The notes under the pieces: model-generated
What the model was told of the DNA's origin: nothing
Databases searched by the model: none
Seen by the model: only the letters and a program-made list of their open reading frames with translations
In this document: piece by piece, positions 7,311 to 15,441 of the stretch
Position numbering within the stretch: the stretch's first letter is position 1
How the letters are laid out: each line of letters starts with the position of its first letter
Position numbers and translations under genes: made by a program
NCBI GenBank assembly: GCA_023151315.1
Contig: JAKLJE010000022.1
Location: forward strand, 1-64,000
Source: Bacteroidia bacterium
GTDB lineage: Bacteria > Bacteroidota > Bacteroidia > Palsa-965
Direction of reading: 5' to 3'
DNA length: 64,000 nt

Positions 7311-8039
7311 ATGCGCTTCCTCACTATTTTATTTGCTCTCGCCTTTACAGCTTGTTCTTCTACTCAATCAACAGATGATGTTCTGATGAACGCACATCCT
7401 GACGATTACCACGTTGTTTACGAAGGATCGTACGGATACTTCGTGGTGGTGCACGATGAAAAGTGTGACACTATCGCACTCAATGAAAACTGGCTCTATG
7501 CGTTGTATCGCTACAGGCAACAGGAAGGTGATGTGAAAGAATCTGTGAGCTACGATGAGTTTCTTAAATCGAAATGGTTTTGTCTTCCGGGAAGTGAAAT
7601 TGAATTTGAATTGCTCAATAAGAATCCTGATTCTGTTTACGGTTCTGCAGATCATCCTACGCTCTGCGAATGCATAGATGAAAACGGACTCTACATGTCG
7701 AACAATCCGATCTGCGAAAGAAAGTTTCAGGTGTATCGTTCCTCATTCAACGATTCTATGTCGTGGTACTATTCATTCTACCGCGATGTTTGCACCGGAA
7801 TTGACTCCTCAAAATCATTTACTGCCTATCGTGATACAGTTCTCACACGTTCCCAAAGAGCAGAAATGAGATTGCGTGAACGTCAACGCATCGAAGATTC
7901 CATTTATGCAACTTATCCATTGGTGCGTTGCTCCGGGCAGGATTACGTTCCGCCGCACATGCGCTCTTCTTCATTCAGAATTTATGAGCAGTGTCGGGCA
8001 ATGACGCGCAATCCGAGCGGAAAGTGCGGACGACATTGA
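7311..8039 (+). CDS. lipoprotein, unknown function
   Basis: This 242-residue exported lipoprotein has a short signal with the lipobox FTAC, the Cys being about residue 15. The mature protein has an aromatic-rich N-terminal half, several Cys (near 52, 91, 123, 125, 138 and 160) that could form disulphides in the periplasm, and a basic charged helix around 185-200 (QRAEMRLRERQRIEDS). No known family was recognised. It shares its upstream 16-bp repeat array and start-codon context with the lipoprotein at 6204, so the two genes may be expressed from related promoters. Confidence 0.8.
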   Translation: MRFLTILFALAFTACSSTQSTDDVLMNAHPDDYHVVYEGSYGYFVVVHDEKCDTIALNENWLYALYRYRQQEGDVKESVSYDEFLKSKWFCLPGSEIEFELLNKNPDSVYGSADHPTLCECIDENGLYMSNNPICERKFQVYRSSFNDSMSWYYSFYRDVCTGIDSSKSFTAYRDTVLTRSQRAEMRLRERQRIEDSIYATYPLVRCSGQDYVPPHMRSSSFRIYEQCRAMTRNPSGKCGRH

Positions 8040-8123
8040 TTCAGAAATAGACTTTAGACGTTAGACTATAGACCTGGAAACACGCCAAGAGGCGCTAATA
8101 CGCACAGTGGTGCGATATACCAA
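8040..8123. other. spacer with GACTTTAGACGTTAGAC word and small hairpins
   Basis: Contains GACTTTAGACGTTAGAC at about 8050-8066, a word related to the 211-bp repeats near 13250 and 13460. There are also mini-hairpins CGCC-AAGA-GGCG near 8083 and CGCAC-AGTG-GTGCG at 8101-8114. Confidence 0.4.
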
Positions 8124-8253
8124 GAATCTGCGAAATCTGCGTTCAAAATTTGAACTCTCTTTTTTCGCAGATTACGCAGATTTTTTACGCGCGAAATTTT
8201 CGTCTACACTTTCCGGGACATCTGAGGCAAACTTATCGCGTTTGTTCCTCTGC
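8124..8253. repeat. dispersed hairpin repeat, copy B
   Basis: Second copy of the element at 7083-7210. The hairpin arms are at 8125-8141 and 8166-8182, with the same single mismatch. The tail ATCGCGTTTGTTCCT is conserved, and one partial 16-bp unit (ATTTGAGCATTGACTC) follows at about 8263-8278. Confidence 0.8.
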
Positions 8254-8280
8254 ACACCTACGCATTTGAGCATTGACTCA

Positions 8281-9006
8281 TTACATCCCGACATACTTCA
8301 TCATCTCCTCCTTCTTCGAATCAGAAGAGAATTTTCCTCCGTAAAAAGAAGTAACTGTTGATGATGACTCGTCTTTGATTCCGCGTGATGATACACACAA
8401 GTGACGTGCATCAATAATCACAGCAACATCTTCAGTTCCGAGAATGCGCTGCAACTCCTGCGCAATCTGCATCGTCAATCGTTCCTGTACCTGCGGACGC
8501 TTTGCGAAATAATTTACAATGCGATTGAGTTTCGACAATCCGATTACCGTTCCCGAAGAAATATATGCCACATGCGCTTTCCCGTAAATCGGCACGAAGT
8601 GATGCTCGCAATTACTGTAGAAGCTGATGTTCTTCTCCACCAACATCTGATTGTACTTGTACTTATTGTCGAACAGTGCCACTTTCGGTTTCGCAGCCGG
8701 ATTTAATCCTGAGAATATTTCCTGAACGTACATCTTCGCAACGCGATCGGGAGTTCCTTTCAGACTGTCATCTGTCAAATCAAGTCCCAGCGTTTCCATG
8801 ATCTCACGAAAATGAAACGAGATCTTCTTCATCTTTTCTTCATCGTTCATTGCAAATGCGTCTGCCCGCATCGGCGTATCCACCGACGTACTCGCGTGCT
8901 CATCACCGATTTCTTCTGCGGTCATCTCACTCAGTCTGATGCTGCTTCCGTTCAGTAACCCGTTTATGCTGATTTCTTTAGTCTCCATATCTCGTTCGTG
9001 TTTCAT
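8281..9006 (-). CDS. folE: GTP cyclohydrolase I
   Basis: This enzyme converts GTP to 7,8-dihydroneopterin triphosphate, the first step toward folate and other pterins. The conserved core is plain: GTPDRVAKMY, the zinc site with NCEHHFVP and, later, LCVSSRGI, and the family signature GLSKLNRIV. The core is preceded by a poorly conserved extension. Starts are possible at 9033, 9006 and 8988; 9033 lies inside a TATGTTTG promoter-like box, so 9006 or 8988 is preferred. It is divergent from the photolyase operon. Pterin synthesis genes occur near photolyase genes in light-induced gene sets of other bacteria, which suggests shared control here, though this is inference. Confidence 0.95.
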   Translation of the reverse strand: MKHERDMETKEISINGLLNGSSIRLSEMTAEEIGDEHASTSVDTPMRADAFAMNDEEKMKKISFHFREIMETLGLDLTDDSLKGTPDRVAKMYVQEIFSGLNPAAKPKVALFDNKYKYNQMLVEKNISFYSNCEHHFVPIYGKAHVAYISSGTVIGLSKLNRIVNYFAKRPQVQERLTMQIAQELQRILGTEDVAVIIDARHLCVSSRGIKDESSSTVTSFYGGKFSSDSKKEEMMKYVGM

Positions 9007-9026
9007 CTTTTTTGAAAATACTTGTA

Positions 9027-9034
9027 CAAACATA
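9027..9034 (-). promoter_or_regulatory. candidate -7 promoter box for folE
   Basis: Read on the minus strand this is TATGTTTG, a full match to the Bacteroidota -7 consensus TAnnTTTG. A good TTTG -33 box at the usual distance is not evident. The position argues for a folE start at 9006 or 8988. Confidence 0.4.
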
Positions 9035-9191
9035 GTATTTTGTTTGATCTTTTTATACTTTTGTTAAACATTTTAATTTGAAAGAAAAAGGCATATTCGG
9101 AATTTTCAGATCAATATTAGACTCATTTGTCTGATTTTCAGAGCCTGAAAATAAATTAATACTGTTTAACTTTAATACTATATCCATAGAC

Positions 9192-9653
9192 ATGAAACTC
9201 GAACGAATGGAGTACCGGCAAGTGCTGAAAACCGACCTTAAAACGGCCTGGGAGTTTCTGAGCGCTCCGGAAAATCTGGGAAAAATCACGCCGCCTCACA
9301 TGCAGTTTGAAACACTCAGCGGAGGTGGAATTCCTATGCACGCCGGACAAATTATTCAATACAAAATCAGTCCGTTTCCGGGAACACGCATGAACTGGGT
9401 TACAGAAATCACGCATGTAAAAGAAGGAGAATTCTTTGTAGATGAACAACGTTTCGGTCCCTACGCATTCTGGCATCATCAGCATCATATCAGTGCGCAC
9501 CCTGATGGTGTAGAGATGCTCGACGTTCTGCATTACCGTGTTCCTTTCGGCTTCATCGGAAAAATTGTAAATGCAATTCTGATCCGAAGTCAGGTGAAAA
9601 AGATTTTCAGTTATCGTTATCAGATTCTTGAAAAACTCTTCAACGGAAAATGA
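9192..9653 (+). CDS. SRPBCC-fold ligand-binding protein
   Basis: This 153-residue protein has the pattern of the START/SRPBCC fold: a first strand MEYRQVLKTDLKTAWEF, the helix SAPENLGKITPP typical of coenzyme- or lipid-binding members, repeated beta strands, and a long C-terminal helix. Such proteins bind hydrophobic ligands; the ligand here is unknown. It is the first gene of the photolyase operon and overlaps the next gene by four bases (ATGA). Close relatives regularly accompany this kind of photolyase gene cluster. No signal peptide is present, so it is cytoplasmic. Confidence 0.85.
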   Translation: MKLERMEYRQVLKTDLKTAWEFLSAPENLGKITPPHMQFETLSGGGIPMHAGQIIQYKISPFPGTRMNWVTEITHVKEGEFFVDEQRFGPYAFWHHQHHISAHPDGVEMLDVLHYRVPFGFIGKIVNAILIRSQVKKIFSYRYQILEKLFNGK

Positions 9654-9943
9654 AACAGTTAAAAGTGTCTTCACTCTCCGCAGAAAACATCGACCGCATT
9701 ATTGAAATGGCGTGGGAAGACCGTACTCCCTTCGATGCGATTCGTGCGCAATTCGGAATTACTGAAAGTGAAGTGAAACGAATCATGCGCGCACAACTGC
9801 TTCCGAAGAGTTATTCCAAATGGAGAGAATGCGTTGAAGCCTGCAAAACCAAACATGCAAAAACAAGAAGTGAAGAAATCTCCCGATTCAAAAGTTCAAG
9901 ACAACGTGCAATTTCTTCCAACAGAATTTCAAAAAGCAAATGA
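9650..9943 (+). CDS. DUF2805 (TIGR03643-type) small protein
   Basis: This 97-residue basic protein has a helix-turn-helix-like core: DRIIEMAWEDRTPFDAI, then GITESEVKRIMR, followed by SYSKWRECV. This matches the TIGR03643/DUF2805 pattern. The last 30 residues are Lys/Arg/Ser-rich and probably disordered. Function is unknown, but the family is found mainly beside photolyase and SDR genes as here. It overlaps both neighbours by four bases, so translation is coupled. Confidence 0.85.
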   Translation: MKQLKVSSLSAENIDRIIEMAWEDRTPFDAIRAQFGITESEVKRIMRAQLLPKSYSKWRECVEACKTKHAKTRSEEISRFKSSRQRAISSNRISKSK

Positions 9944-10647
9944 TGAATAAACGCAAATACATTTTCGCAGGAGCTAATTCAGCAATCGCCAAATCAACAG
10001 CTCAAATGCTGCGAAATGCAGGACATCATGTCATTGGTTTGAGCCGTACAGATGTTTCCGCACATTATGATGAATCGTTTATCGTGAATGATTACAACGA
10101 TAAATCCGCTTATCCTGCGATTGAAGTACCGATAAACGGACTTGTCTATTTTCCGGGAACGATACGTCTGAAACCTTTCGCGCGTATTTCTGCTGAAGAA
10201 TATCTTGACGATTTCCGCATTCACGCCTTGGGCGCGGCAATGTTCACACAACAATATCTTCCGAATCTGAAGAACGCATCATCGCCTTCCGTTGTGCTGA
10301 TCAGCTCAGTTGCTGCACGCACAGGACTAACGTTCCACACTTCCGTTTCAATGGCAAAAGGCGCGGTGGAAAGTCTGGCGCTTTCATTGGCCGCAGAACT
10401 CGCACCGACAATTCGTGTGAATGCTGTTGCGCTTTCCTTAACTGAAACTCCGCTTGTAGGATCGCTACTGAACACCGATCAGAAAAAAGAAGCGTCCGCA
10501 CAGCGACATCCCTTAAAGAAAATCGGAAGCGTTGAAGATTCTGCCAATGCAATTGCATTTTTACTCAGTGAAATATCAGGATGGATCACAGGAACGGTAA
10601 TGCCTGTTGATGGAGGAATGAAAACGCTTCGCGTATGTGCACAGTAA
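9940..10647 (+). CDS. SDR-family protein lacking the catalytic Tyr
   Basis: This 235-residue Rossmann-fold short-chain dehydrogenase-like protein has the nucleotide-binding start FAGANSAIA in place of TGxxxGIG, the Ser motif VLISSVAA and a late VDGG motif. The usual YxxxK active-site pair reads VSMAK, so the catalytic Tyr is replaced by Val while the Lys is kept. The protein may bind NAD(P) or a flavin without standard dehydrogenase chemistry. It overlaps DUF2805 by four bases and the flavin reductase gene by 13. Photolyase-associated SDRs elsewhere, as I recall them, also lack this Tyr. Confidence 0.88.
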   Translation: MMNKRKYIFAGANSAIAKSTAQMLRNAGHHVIGLSRTDVSAHYDESFIVNDYNDKSAYPAIEVPINGLVYFPGTIRLKPFARISAEEYLDDFRIHALGAAMFTQQYLPNLKNASSPSVVLISSVAARTGLTFHTSVSMAKGAVESLALSLAAELAPTIRVNAVALSLTETPLVGSLLNTDQKKEASAQRHPLKKIGSVEDSANAIAFLLSEISGWITGTVMPVDGGMKTLRVCAQ

Positions 10648-11276
10648 AAACAATTCAGCTTTCCGATTTGTCGGCAATGGAACAACGTTTTCGCGCCACG
10701 TTCATTAATTCTCTCGGCGGATTTAAAAGTCTCGCCCTGATCGGAACAAAAAGCAAAAGCGGACAAACCAATCTCGCAGTGTTTAATTCACTGTTTCACC
10801 TCGGCGCGAATCCTGCCATGTTCGGATTTATTGTTCGTCCTGATTCCGTTGATCGACACACACTCACCAACATACGTGAGACCGGCTTTTTCACTGTGAA
10901 TCATGTCAACGAATCGATTTACAAAAAAGCACATCAAACATCAGCGCGCTATCCTGAAAGCGTATCTGAGTTTGATGCAACACAACTTACGGAACTGTAT
11001 GAAAACAACTTTCATGCGCCGTTCGTAGCAGAAAGCAATGTGAGAATTGCCGCAAAGTTTACGGGCGATGTTCCGATTGAAGAAAACGGCACCATCATGG
11101 TGATTGCCAAATACAATTCCATATCGCTTCCGGAAACAAGTATAGGACATGACGGATTTGTTGACCTGAACGCGGTTGGAACAATCACGTGCGCCGGCCT
11201 TGATGCGTATTACAGAACTGAGCCCATTGGTCGTTTGTCCTATGCCAAGCCGGATCGTCTGCCAGAGAATATTTAA
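10635..11276 (+). CDS. flavin reductase-like, FMN-binding split-barrel protein
   Basis: This 213-residue protein matches the flavin-reductase/DIM6-NTAB fold. FRATFINSLGGFKSLALIGT is a variant of the usual N-terminal motif, followed by NLAVFNSLFHLGANPAMFGF and TGFFTVNHV. Members bind FMN and reduce flavins with NAD(P)H or act as FMN carriers. In a photolyase operon it could supply reduced flavin for FADH-dependent repair, which is inference. It starts inside the end of the SDR gene and ends three bases before the DUF2256 gene. Confidence 0.88.
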   Translation: MCTVKTIQLSDLSAMEQRFRATFINSLGGFKSLALIGTKSKSGQTNLAVFNSLFHLGANPAMFGFIVRPDSVDRHTLTNIRETGFFTVNHVNESIYKKAHQTSARYPESVSEFDATQLTELYENNFHAPFVAESNVRIAAKFTGDVPIEENGTIMVIAKYNSISLPETSIGHDGFVDLNAVGTITCAGLDAYYRTEPIGRLSYAKPDRLPENI

Positions 11277-11279
11277 CGC

Positions 11280-11429
11280 ATGAAGTTGAACGGCAAAACA
11301 GTGAAGAAGCAAAACCTGCCGGAGAAAATCTGTTTGCGGTGTTCCCGTCCTTTCTCATGGAGAAAAAAATGGAGTCGCTGCTGGGATGAAGTAAAATACT
11401 GCAGCGACACTTGCCGCAATCAGAAATGA
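11280..11429 (+). CDS. DUF2256 zinc-ribbon-like small protein
   Basis: This 49-residue protein runs from the ATG at 11280 to the TGA at 11427-11429. It carries two CxxC-like pairs: [16 protein letters not shown], then [11 protein letters not shown]. The spacing and the FxWRKKW core match the DUF2256 family, small metal-binding proteins of unknown role that are almost always encoded next to photolyase/cryptochrome genes. Its stop overlaps the photolyase ATG (ATGA), so it is translationally coupled. Confidence 0.9.
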   Translation: MKLNGKTVKKQNLPEKICLRCSRPFSWRKKWSRCWDEVKYCSDTCRNQK

Positions 11430-12958
11430 AAACACTGCGTCTCATACTCGGCGATCAACTGAATTACAATCATTCGTGGTTTGCACGTAATGACGATAAC
11501 ATCACGTACGTGCTCATGGAAATCCGTCAGGAAACAGACTACGCACATCATCATGCGCAGAAAGTAATCGGAATTTTTGCGGCTATGTACAATTTCGTGC
11601 ATTATCTACGCAAGCGGGGACACAAAGTGATGCACTTACTGATTAACGATCCGAACAATACACAATCGCTAACAAAGAATCTGGATCAGATCATTAAGCA
11701 AGGAAACTTTACGCGTTTCGAATATCTCCTGCCGGATGAATTTCGTCTTGATGAACAACTGACAGTGTATTGCGGTAAACTAACGATTGCTTCAAGTGCG
11801 TTCGATACAGAACATTTTCTGAGCTCACGTTACGAATTGAAAGAACATTTCGGTGAGTCGAAACATTACCTGATGGAATCGTTCTATCGCATGATGCGTC
11901 GCAAGCACGGTGTAATGATGGACGCCACGCAACCCGAAGGCGGCAAATGGAATTTCGACAGTGAAAACAGAAAGGCGTTGGGCAAATCAACTTCGGTTCC
12001 CGCTCCGTTGTTGTTTGATCACGACTTCACTGAAATATGGAATGAAATTCAACACTCCGGCGCAAAATGCATTGGTAATCCGGATGCAGAACATTATTCG
12101 TGGCCTGTTACGAGAAGAGAATCGTTGCAACTGCTTCGTTATTTCACGGATCATTTATTGCCTTTGTTCGGAACGTATCAGGACGCCATGAGCACTCAAC
12201 ATTGGTCTTTGTTCCATTCACGCATTTCATTTGCGATGAATATCAAAATGATCAGTCCCGCTGAAGTGATTGATGCCGTTGTAGCTGAATGGCGGAAACG
12301 TCCGGAAGAAATTTCCATTGCGCAAACTGAAGGATTCGTGCGGCAGATTTTAGGTTGGCGTGAATTCATGCGAGGCGTTTACTGGGTAAACATGCCGGAG
12401 TTCTCGCAGATGAATTACTTCCGTCATGAAAACAAACTTCCGTCGTGGTTCTGGAATGCAGAAACAAAAATGAATTGTCTGCATCATGCAATCAAGCAAA
12501 GTCTCGAACACGCTTACGCGCATCATATACAACGATTGATGATTACGGGAAACTTTGCGTTGCTTGCCGGAATTCATCCTGACGAAACCGATGCATGGTA
12601 TCTCGGCATTTATATTGACGCATTTGAGTGGGTTGAAATCACAAACACGCGCGGGATGAGTCAATTTGCCGACGGAGGAATTGTTGCAACCAAACCGTAT
12701 ACGTCATCAGCGAATTACATCAATAACATGAGTAATTACTGCAAGAGTTGTGCGTACAATCACAAAGAAAAGGTCGGTGCGGATGCGTGTCCGTTCAACA
12801 GTTTGTATTGGGACTTTCACGCACGACATCGCGAAGTGCTCGAGAAAAATCCGCGAATTGGAATGGTATACAAAAACTATGATAGAATGTCGCCGGAACT
12901 GAAAGCGGAAGTACATGAGCGTGCGGCGTGGTGTATTGATAATCTTGATAGGCTTTAG
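11426..12958 (+). CDS. Fe-S (6-4) photolyase / cryptochrome-like protein, PhrB type
   Basis: This is a 510-residue member of the bacterial Fe-S photolyase/cryptochrome group, which repairs (6-4) photoproducts with light-excited FAD. The N-terminus [19 protein letters not shown] is typical of the antenna domain, and the C-terminal half is the FAD-binding helical domain. Four Cys at 351, 439, 442 and 455 match, within one residue, the [4Fe-4S] ligands known in Agrobacterium PhrB. The start at 11426 overlaps the DUF2256 stop and is preferred over an upstream TTG. It ends two bases before a hairpin array. Repair rather than signalling is likely but not proven. Confidence 0.93.
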   Translation: MKTLRLILGDQLNYNHSWFARNDDNITYVLMEIRQETDYAHHHAQKVIGIFAAMYNFVHYLRKRGHKVMHLLINDPNNTQSLTKNLDQIIKQGNFTRFEYLLPDEFRLDEQLTVYCGKLTIASSAFDTEHFLSSRYELKEHFGESKHYLMESFYRMMRRKHGVMMDATQPEGGKWNFDSENRKALGKSTSVPAPLLFDHDFTEIWNEIQHSGAKCIGNPDAEHYSWPVTRRESLQLLRYFTDHLLPLFGTYQDAMSTQHWSLFHSRISFAMNIKMISPAEVIDAVVAEWRKRPEEISIAQTEGFVRQILGWREFMRGVYWVNMPEFSQMNYFRHENKLPSWFWNAETKMNCLHHAIKQSLEHAYAHHIQRLMITGNFALLAGIHPDETDAWYLGIYIDAFEWVEITNTRGMSQFADGGIVATKPYTSSANYINNMSNYCKSCAYNHKEKVGADACPFNSLYWDFHARHREVLEKNPRIGMVYKNYDRMSPELKAEVHERAAWCIDNLDRL

Positions 12959-12960
12959 AG

Positions 12961-13072
12961 CGCACTACGTGCGGATCGGGATTCCTTCGGAATGATCGGG
13001 GCGCTTTGCGCTGATCGGGATGCTGCGCATCGATCGGAAGATCTTCTGAGTCCCGATCGACGCGAATGCGTC
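12961..13072. repeat. array of six mini-hairpins separated by GATCGGG
   Basis: Directly after the photolyase gene come CGCAC-TAC-GTGCG (12961-12973), ATTCC-TTC-GGAAT (12981-12993), GCGC-TTT-GCGC (13001-13011), ATGC-TGC-GCAT (13020-13030), the palindrome GAAGATCTTC (13037-13046) and GACGC-GAAT-GCGTC (13059-13072). GATCGGG separates the first four at 12974, 12994 and 13013, and GATCGG recurs at 13032. One inverted CCCGATC lies at 13052. Stem sequences differ but every stem is self-complementary. No coding potential is seen. It may work as a terminator or RNA-processing region. Confidence 0.85.
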
Positions 13073-13085
13073 ACTGATCCTCAAT

Positions 13086-13580
13086 GTGAAACCTATGCAT
13101 TCCTATGTTCCTATGTGTTTCAAAATGCGTAGTACGTAATCCGCAATCAGAAATTCGAAAAATATCGCCTGCGGCAGCAAGGAAATATTTTAATCAACCT
13201 AAATTAAGTTCTACGGAGATTTCGCCCCGAGGGGGCTTTTCAGACGGTAGGCTTTAGAAGTTTGACATTAGACCTGGGTAAATCGTTTTGCATTATGCGA
13301 AACTTATGCACTCCTATGTTTCTATGTGTTTCAAAATGCGTAGTACGGAATTCGGAATCAGAAATTCGAAATATATCGCCTGCGGCAGCAAGGAAATATT
13401 TTAATCAACCGAAATTAAGTTCTACGGAGATTTCGCCCCGAGGGGGCTTTTCAGACGGTAGACTTTAGAAGTTTGACGTTAGACCCGGGTAAATCGTTTT
13501 TCACTATGCGAAACTTATGCACTCCTATGTTTCTATGTGATTCAAAATGCATAGTACGTAATCCGGAATTCGTAATCCTC
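13086..13580. repeat. 211-bp tandem direct repeat, about 2.3 copies
   Basis: Two nearly identical units lie at about 13086-13296 and 13297-13507, with a third partial copy to about 13578. The period was measured from GTGTTTCAAAATGCGTAGTA at 13115, its copy at 13326 and a variant at 13537. Each full unit holds the hairpin GCCCC-GAG-GGGGC followed by TTTT (13224-13240 and 13435-13451), GCC-TGC-GGC, and a TTTAGAAGTTTGACxTTAGACC word. No gene is supported. Confidence 0.85.
13224..13240 (+). terminator. terminator-like hairpin inside the 211-bp repeat
   Basis: GCCCC-GAG-GGGGC followed by TTTT. The stem is only five G:C pairs, but the T run fits a plus-strand intrinsic terminator, possibly for the photolyase operon. 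An identical copy is at 13435-13451. Confidence 0.4.
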
Positions 13581-15330
13581 AATGCACACCATCTCTCCTG
13601 ATCGGATATTCCCCATACAATTGAAAACGCACACTGATTATACATTTTCTCGCAATCGGTTTCCCGTTTCTTGTTGCCGGTTGCCATGGCGGCATTCCTG
13701 ATACAATGCGCAGAACTTCTCCGGAAAGTCCTGTTGCTCCCGGAACATCTTTAATGACTTTTACGCTGTCAATACTTCCTCCCGTAGTTACTGTAAACTC
13801 AACATACACGATACCTTCAATTTCGTTTTCGAATTCCATCATCGGATAACGCATGTTCCGTTGAAAGTATTTCTCGCGCGCTTGCTCTCCACCGATAAAT
13901 GAAGGAACATTGCCGGGCCTTTCCCAATGAGGAAATCCGGATGAGATTACAACAGGACCCAGACCATTCGACTCTCTTGAAACACGAAAAATCAATGTCG
14001 GAAACAGCACCGGTGCATTGGGATCAAATCTTTGAATAAAAGCTGGCAGCAACTTCAGTCGTTCTTCATATTCTGCTGTTCCCGGTTTTAATCTTTTGCC
14101 GTTGTCACTCCACGCCATTTCAGGAATTGTATCTCTGCCATAACATGGAAATGCCTTCAGAATAACTACACCTTTCTCATTTCTGAGCATGTAAACGGAA
14201 TCTGCTATTCCATCCTTCCAATACATTTCCTCTGCAATCTTACCATTGCGATGATACGCGATTTGCTTCCCATGTCTCGCTCCGCTTTTTTCGAAGTAAA
14301 CAAAGCTGTCCTGTGTATCACTGTATTTGTAAGTGTGTCGATAAATCAGCTTGCTTCGATCAATAATTTCCTTGACGTGCCAAATCAACAACGGATAACG
14401 CACATAATACGAAGTGTCGACAATACCATTGGTATAAATATGGTGCTCGCTTGCCAATCCCTCAGGTGAATCATTAATCCATTCGTGACCATGCTTATTA
14501 CCGCCCAGGTAATTCGTTTCTCTGAAAAGGTTTCCGTTACGACGTTCGGTCTGTTTCCCCTGCAGAACATTGTTTACGTATGTTGACCAGTACTCAATTC
14601 CGGTTTTCGTATCGTAGATGTAGGCAACATCATTCTTCAAACCGAAATTGTAAAACGTTTTTGCAACAACGGTTTTTCCTTCATACTTAATGGTCCATCC
14701 GTGCAGATTTCCCATGTGATATGCACTCACTTCTCTGTAAAATGTATCTGACGTTCCGGGGATGTAAGTGTATTTACACGTCGTGCCGTGCTGCAATCCA
14801 TTCTTTACACTGTAACGCGCAATGATTCGCGCAGTGTCGTCGTAGTATTCTACAATTCCTTCACGCGGAGCAGTATACAACTCGCGAAATAATACGCGCA
14901 TCTCCGAACTGTAACTTATCTGTTCACCAACTGGATTCGACAAAGTATCCAGATGCTCAATGCGCATTATAGAACCGTTCGGATAAAATTTCCTCCAGCT
15001 ACCGCATTTCCTGTTTTTGTAATATTCGCCGGATTCAAGCGTGTCTCCCTTTTCATCAAAAGTTACAGTGATGCCATGCAGTTGTCCGTTATGATAGTTC
15101 TCGATGGATTGAACTTTTCGGTGTAAAATGTTTAATCTTCCACCGGAAGGATAGTAACATTTACGAACGCCGTGTCGCATGCCGTTCCGGTACGTTTGTA
15201 CGCTTTGAACTCTGCCATCACCATAAAAAGTGCGGAATTTTCCATTTTTTGGAATAGACTGGTAAGTACCGCAGCTGAAACCGCCCGCAATCAGGAAAAA
15301 CGACAACAGTAAACGCATCGAAGACATCAT
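13579..15330 (-). CDS. lipoprotein with MORN/YwqK repeats and TonB C-terminal domain
   Basis: This 583-residue protein has an exported lipoprotein signal ending in GGFSC. Most of the protein is built from MORN/YwqK-type repeats with the pattern NGxxHGxxxxYxxxGxxxxxxxYxNG, seen from about residue 25 to 400. The last 100 residues resemble a TonB/energy-transducer C-terminal domain: RNMRYPMMEFENEIEGIVYV, then GGSIDSVKVIKDV, then MPPWQPATRNGKPI. In Bacteroidota this pairing is common in envelope proteins, but its role is not established. Starts at 15330, 15327 or 15318 are all possible. It stands alone, facing the long repeat region. Confidence 0.85.
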   Translation of the reverse strand: MMSSMRLLLSFFLIAGGFSCGTYQSIPKNGKFRTFYGDGRVQSVQTYRNGMRHGVRKCYYPSGGRLNILHRKVQSIENYHNGQLHGITVTFDEKGDTLESGEYYKNRKCGSWRKFYPNGSIMRIEHLDTLSNPVGEQISYSSEMRVLFRELYTAPREGIVEYYDDTARIIARYSVKNGLQHGTTCKYTYIPGTSDTFYREVSAYHMGNLHGWTIKYEGKTVVAKTFYNFGLKNDVAYIYDTKTGIEYWSTYVNNVLQGKQTERRNGNLFRETNYLGGNKHGHEWINDSPEGLASEHHIYTNGIVDTSYYVRYPLLIWHVKEIIDRSKLIYRHTYKYSDTQDSFVYFEKSGARHGKQIAYHRNGKIAEEMYWKDGIADSVYMLRNEKGVVILKAFPCYGRDTIPEMAWSDNGKRLKPGTAEYEERLKLLPAFIQRFDPNAPVLFPTLIFRVSRESNGLGPVVISSGFPHWERPGNVPSFIGGEQAREKYFQRNMRYPMMEFENEIEGIVYVEFTVTTGGSIDSVKVIKDVPGATGLSGEVLRIVSGMPPWQPATRNGKPIARKCIISVRFQLYGEYPIRRDGVH

Positions 15331-15441
15331 TCAAACTTATGACGAAAACCAGACGGAATTCCATAAAGTTTACAACTGAACTTGATAACTGCTCAACGCT
15401 GTTAATGTTTTCTTAACTTCACACTTCGCTCGATTTAACTT

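Noticed and set aside
9156-9674. 172-residue minus-strand open frame opposite the SRPBCC gene
   Set aside because: It is antisense to an operon gene with a clear fold. The protein has no coherent domain pattern.
11411-11425. TTG start of the photolyase at 11411
   Set aside because: The ATG at 11426 overlaps the DUF2256 stop in the typical ATGA coupling and begins the conserved [11 protein letters not shown] sequence, so the extra five residues are unlikely.
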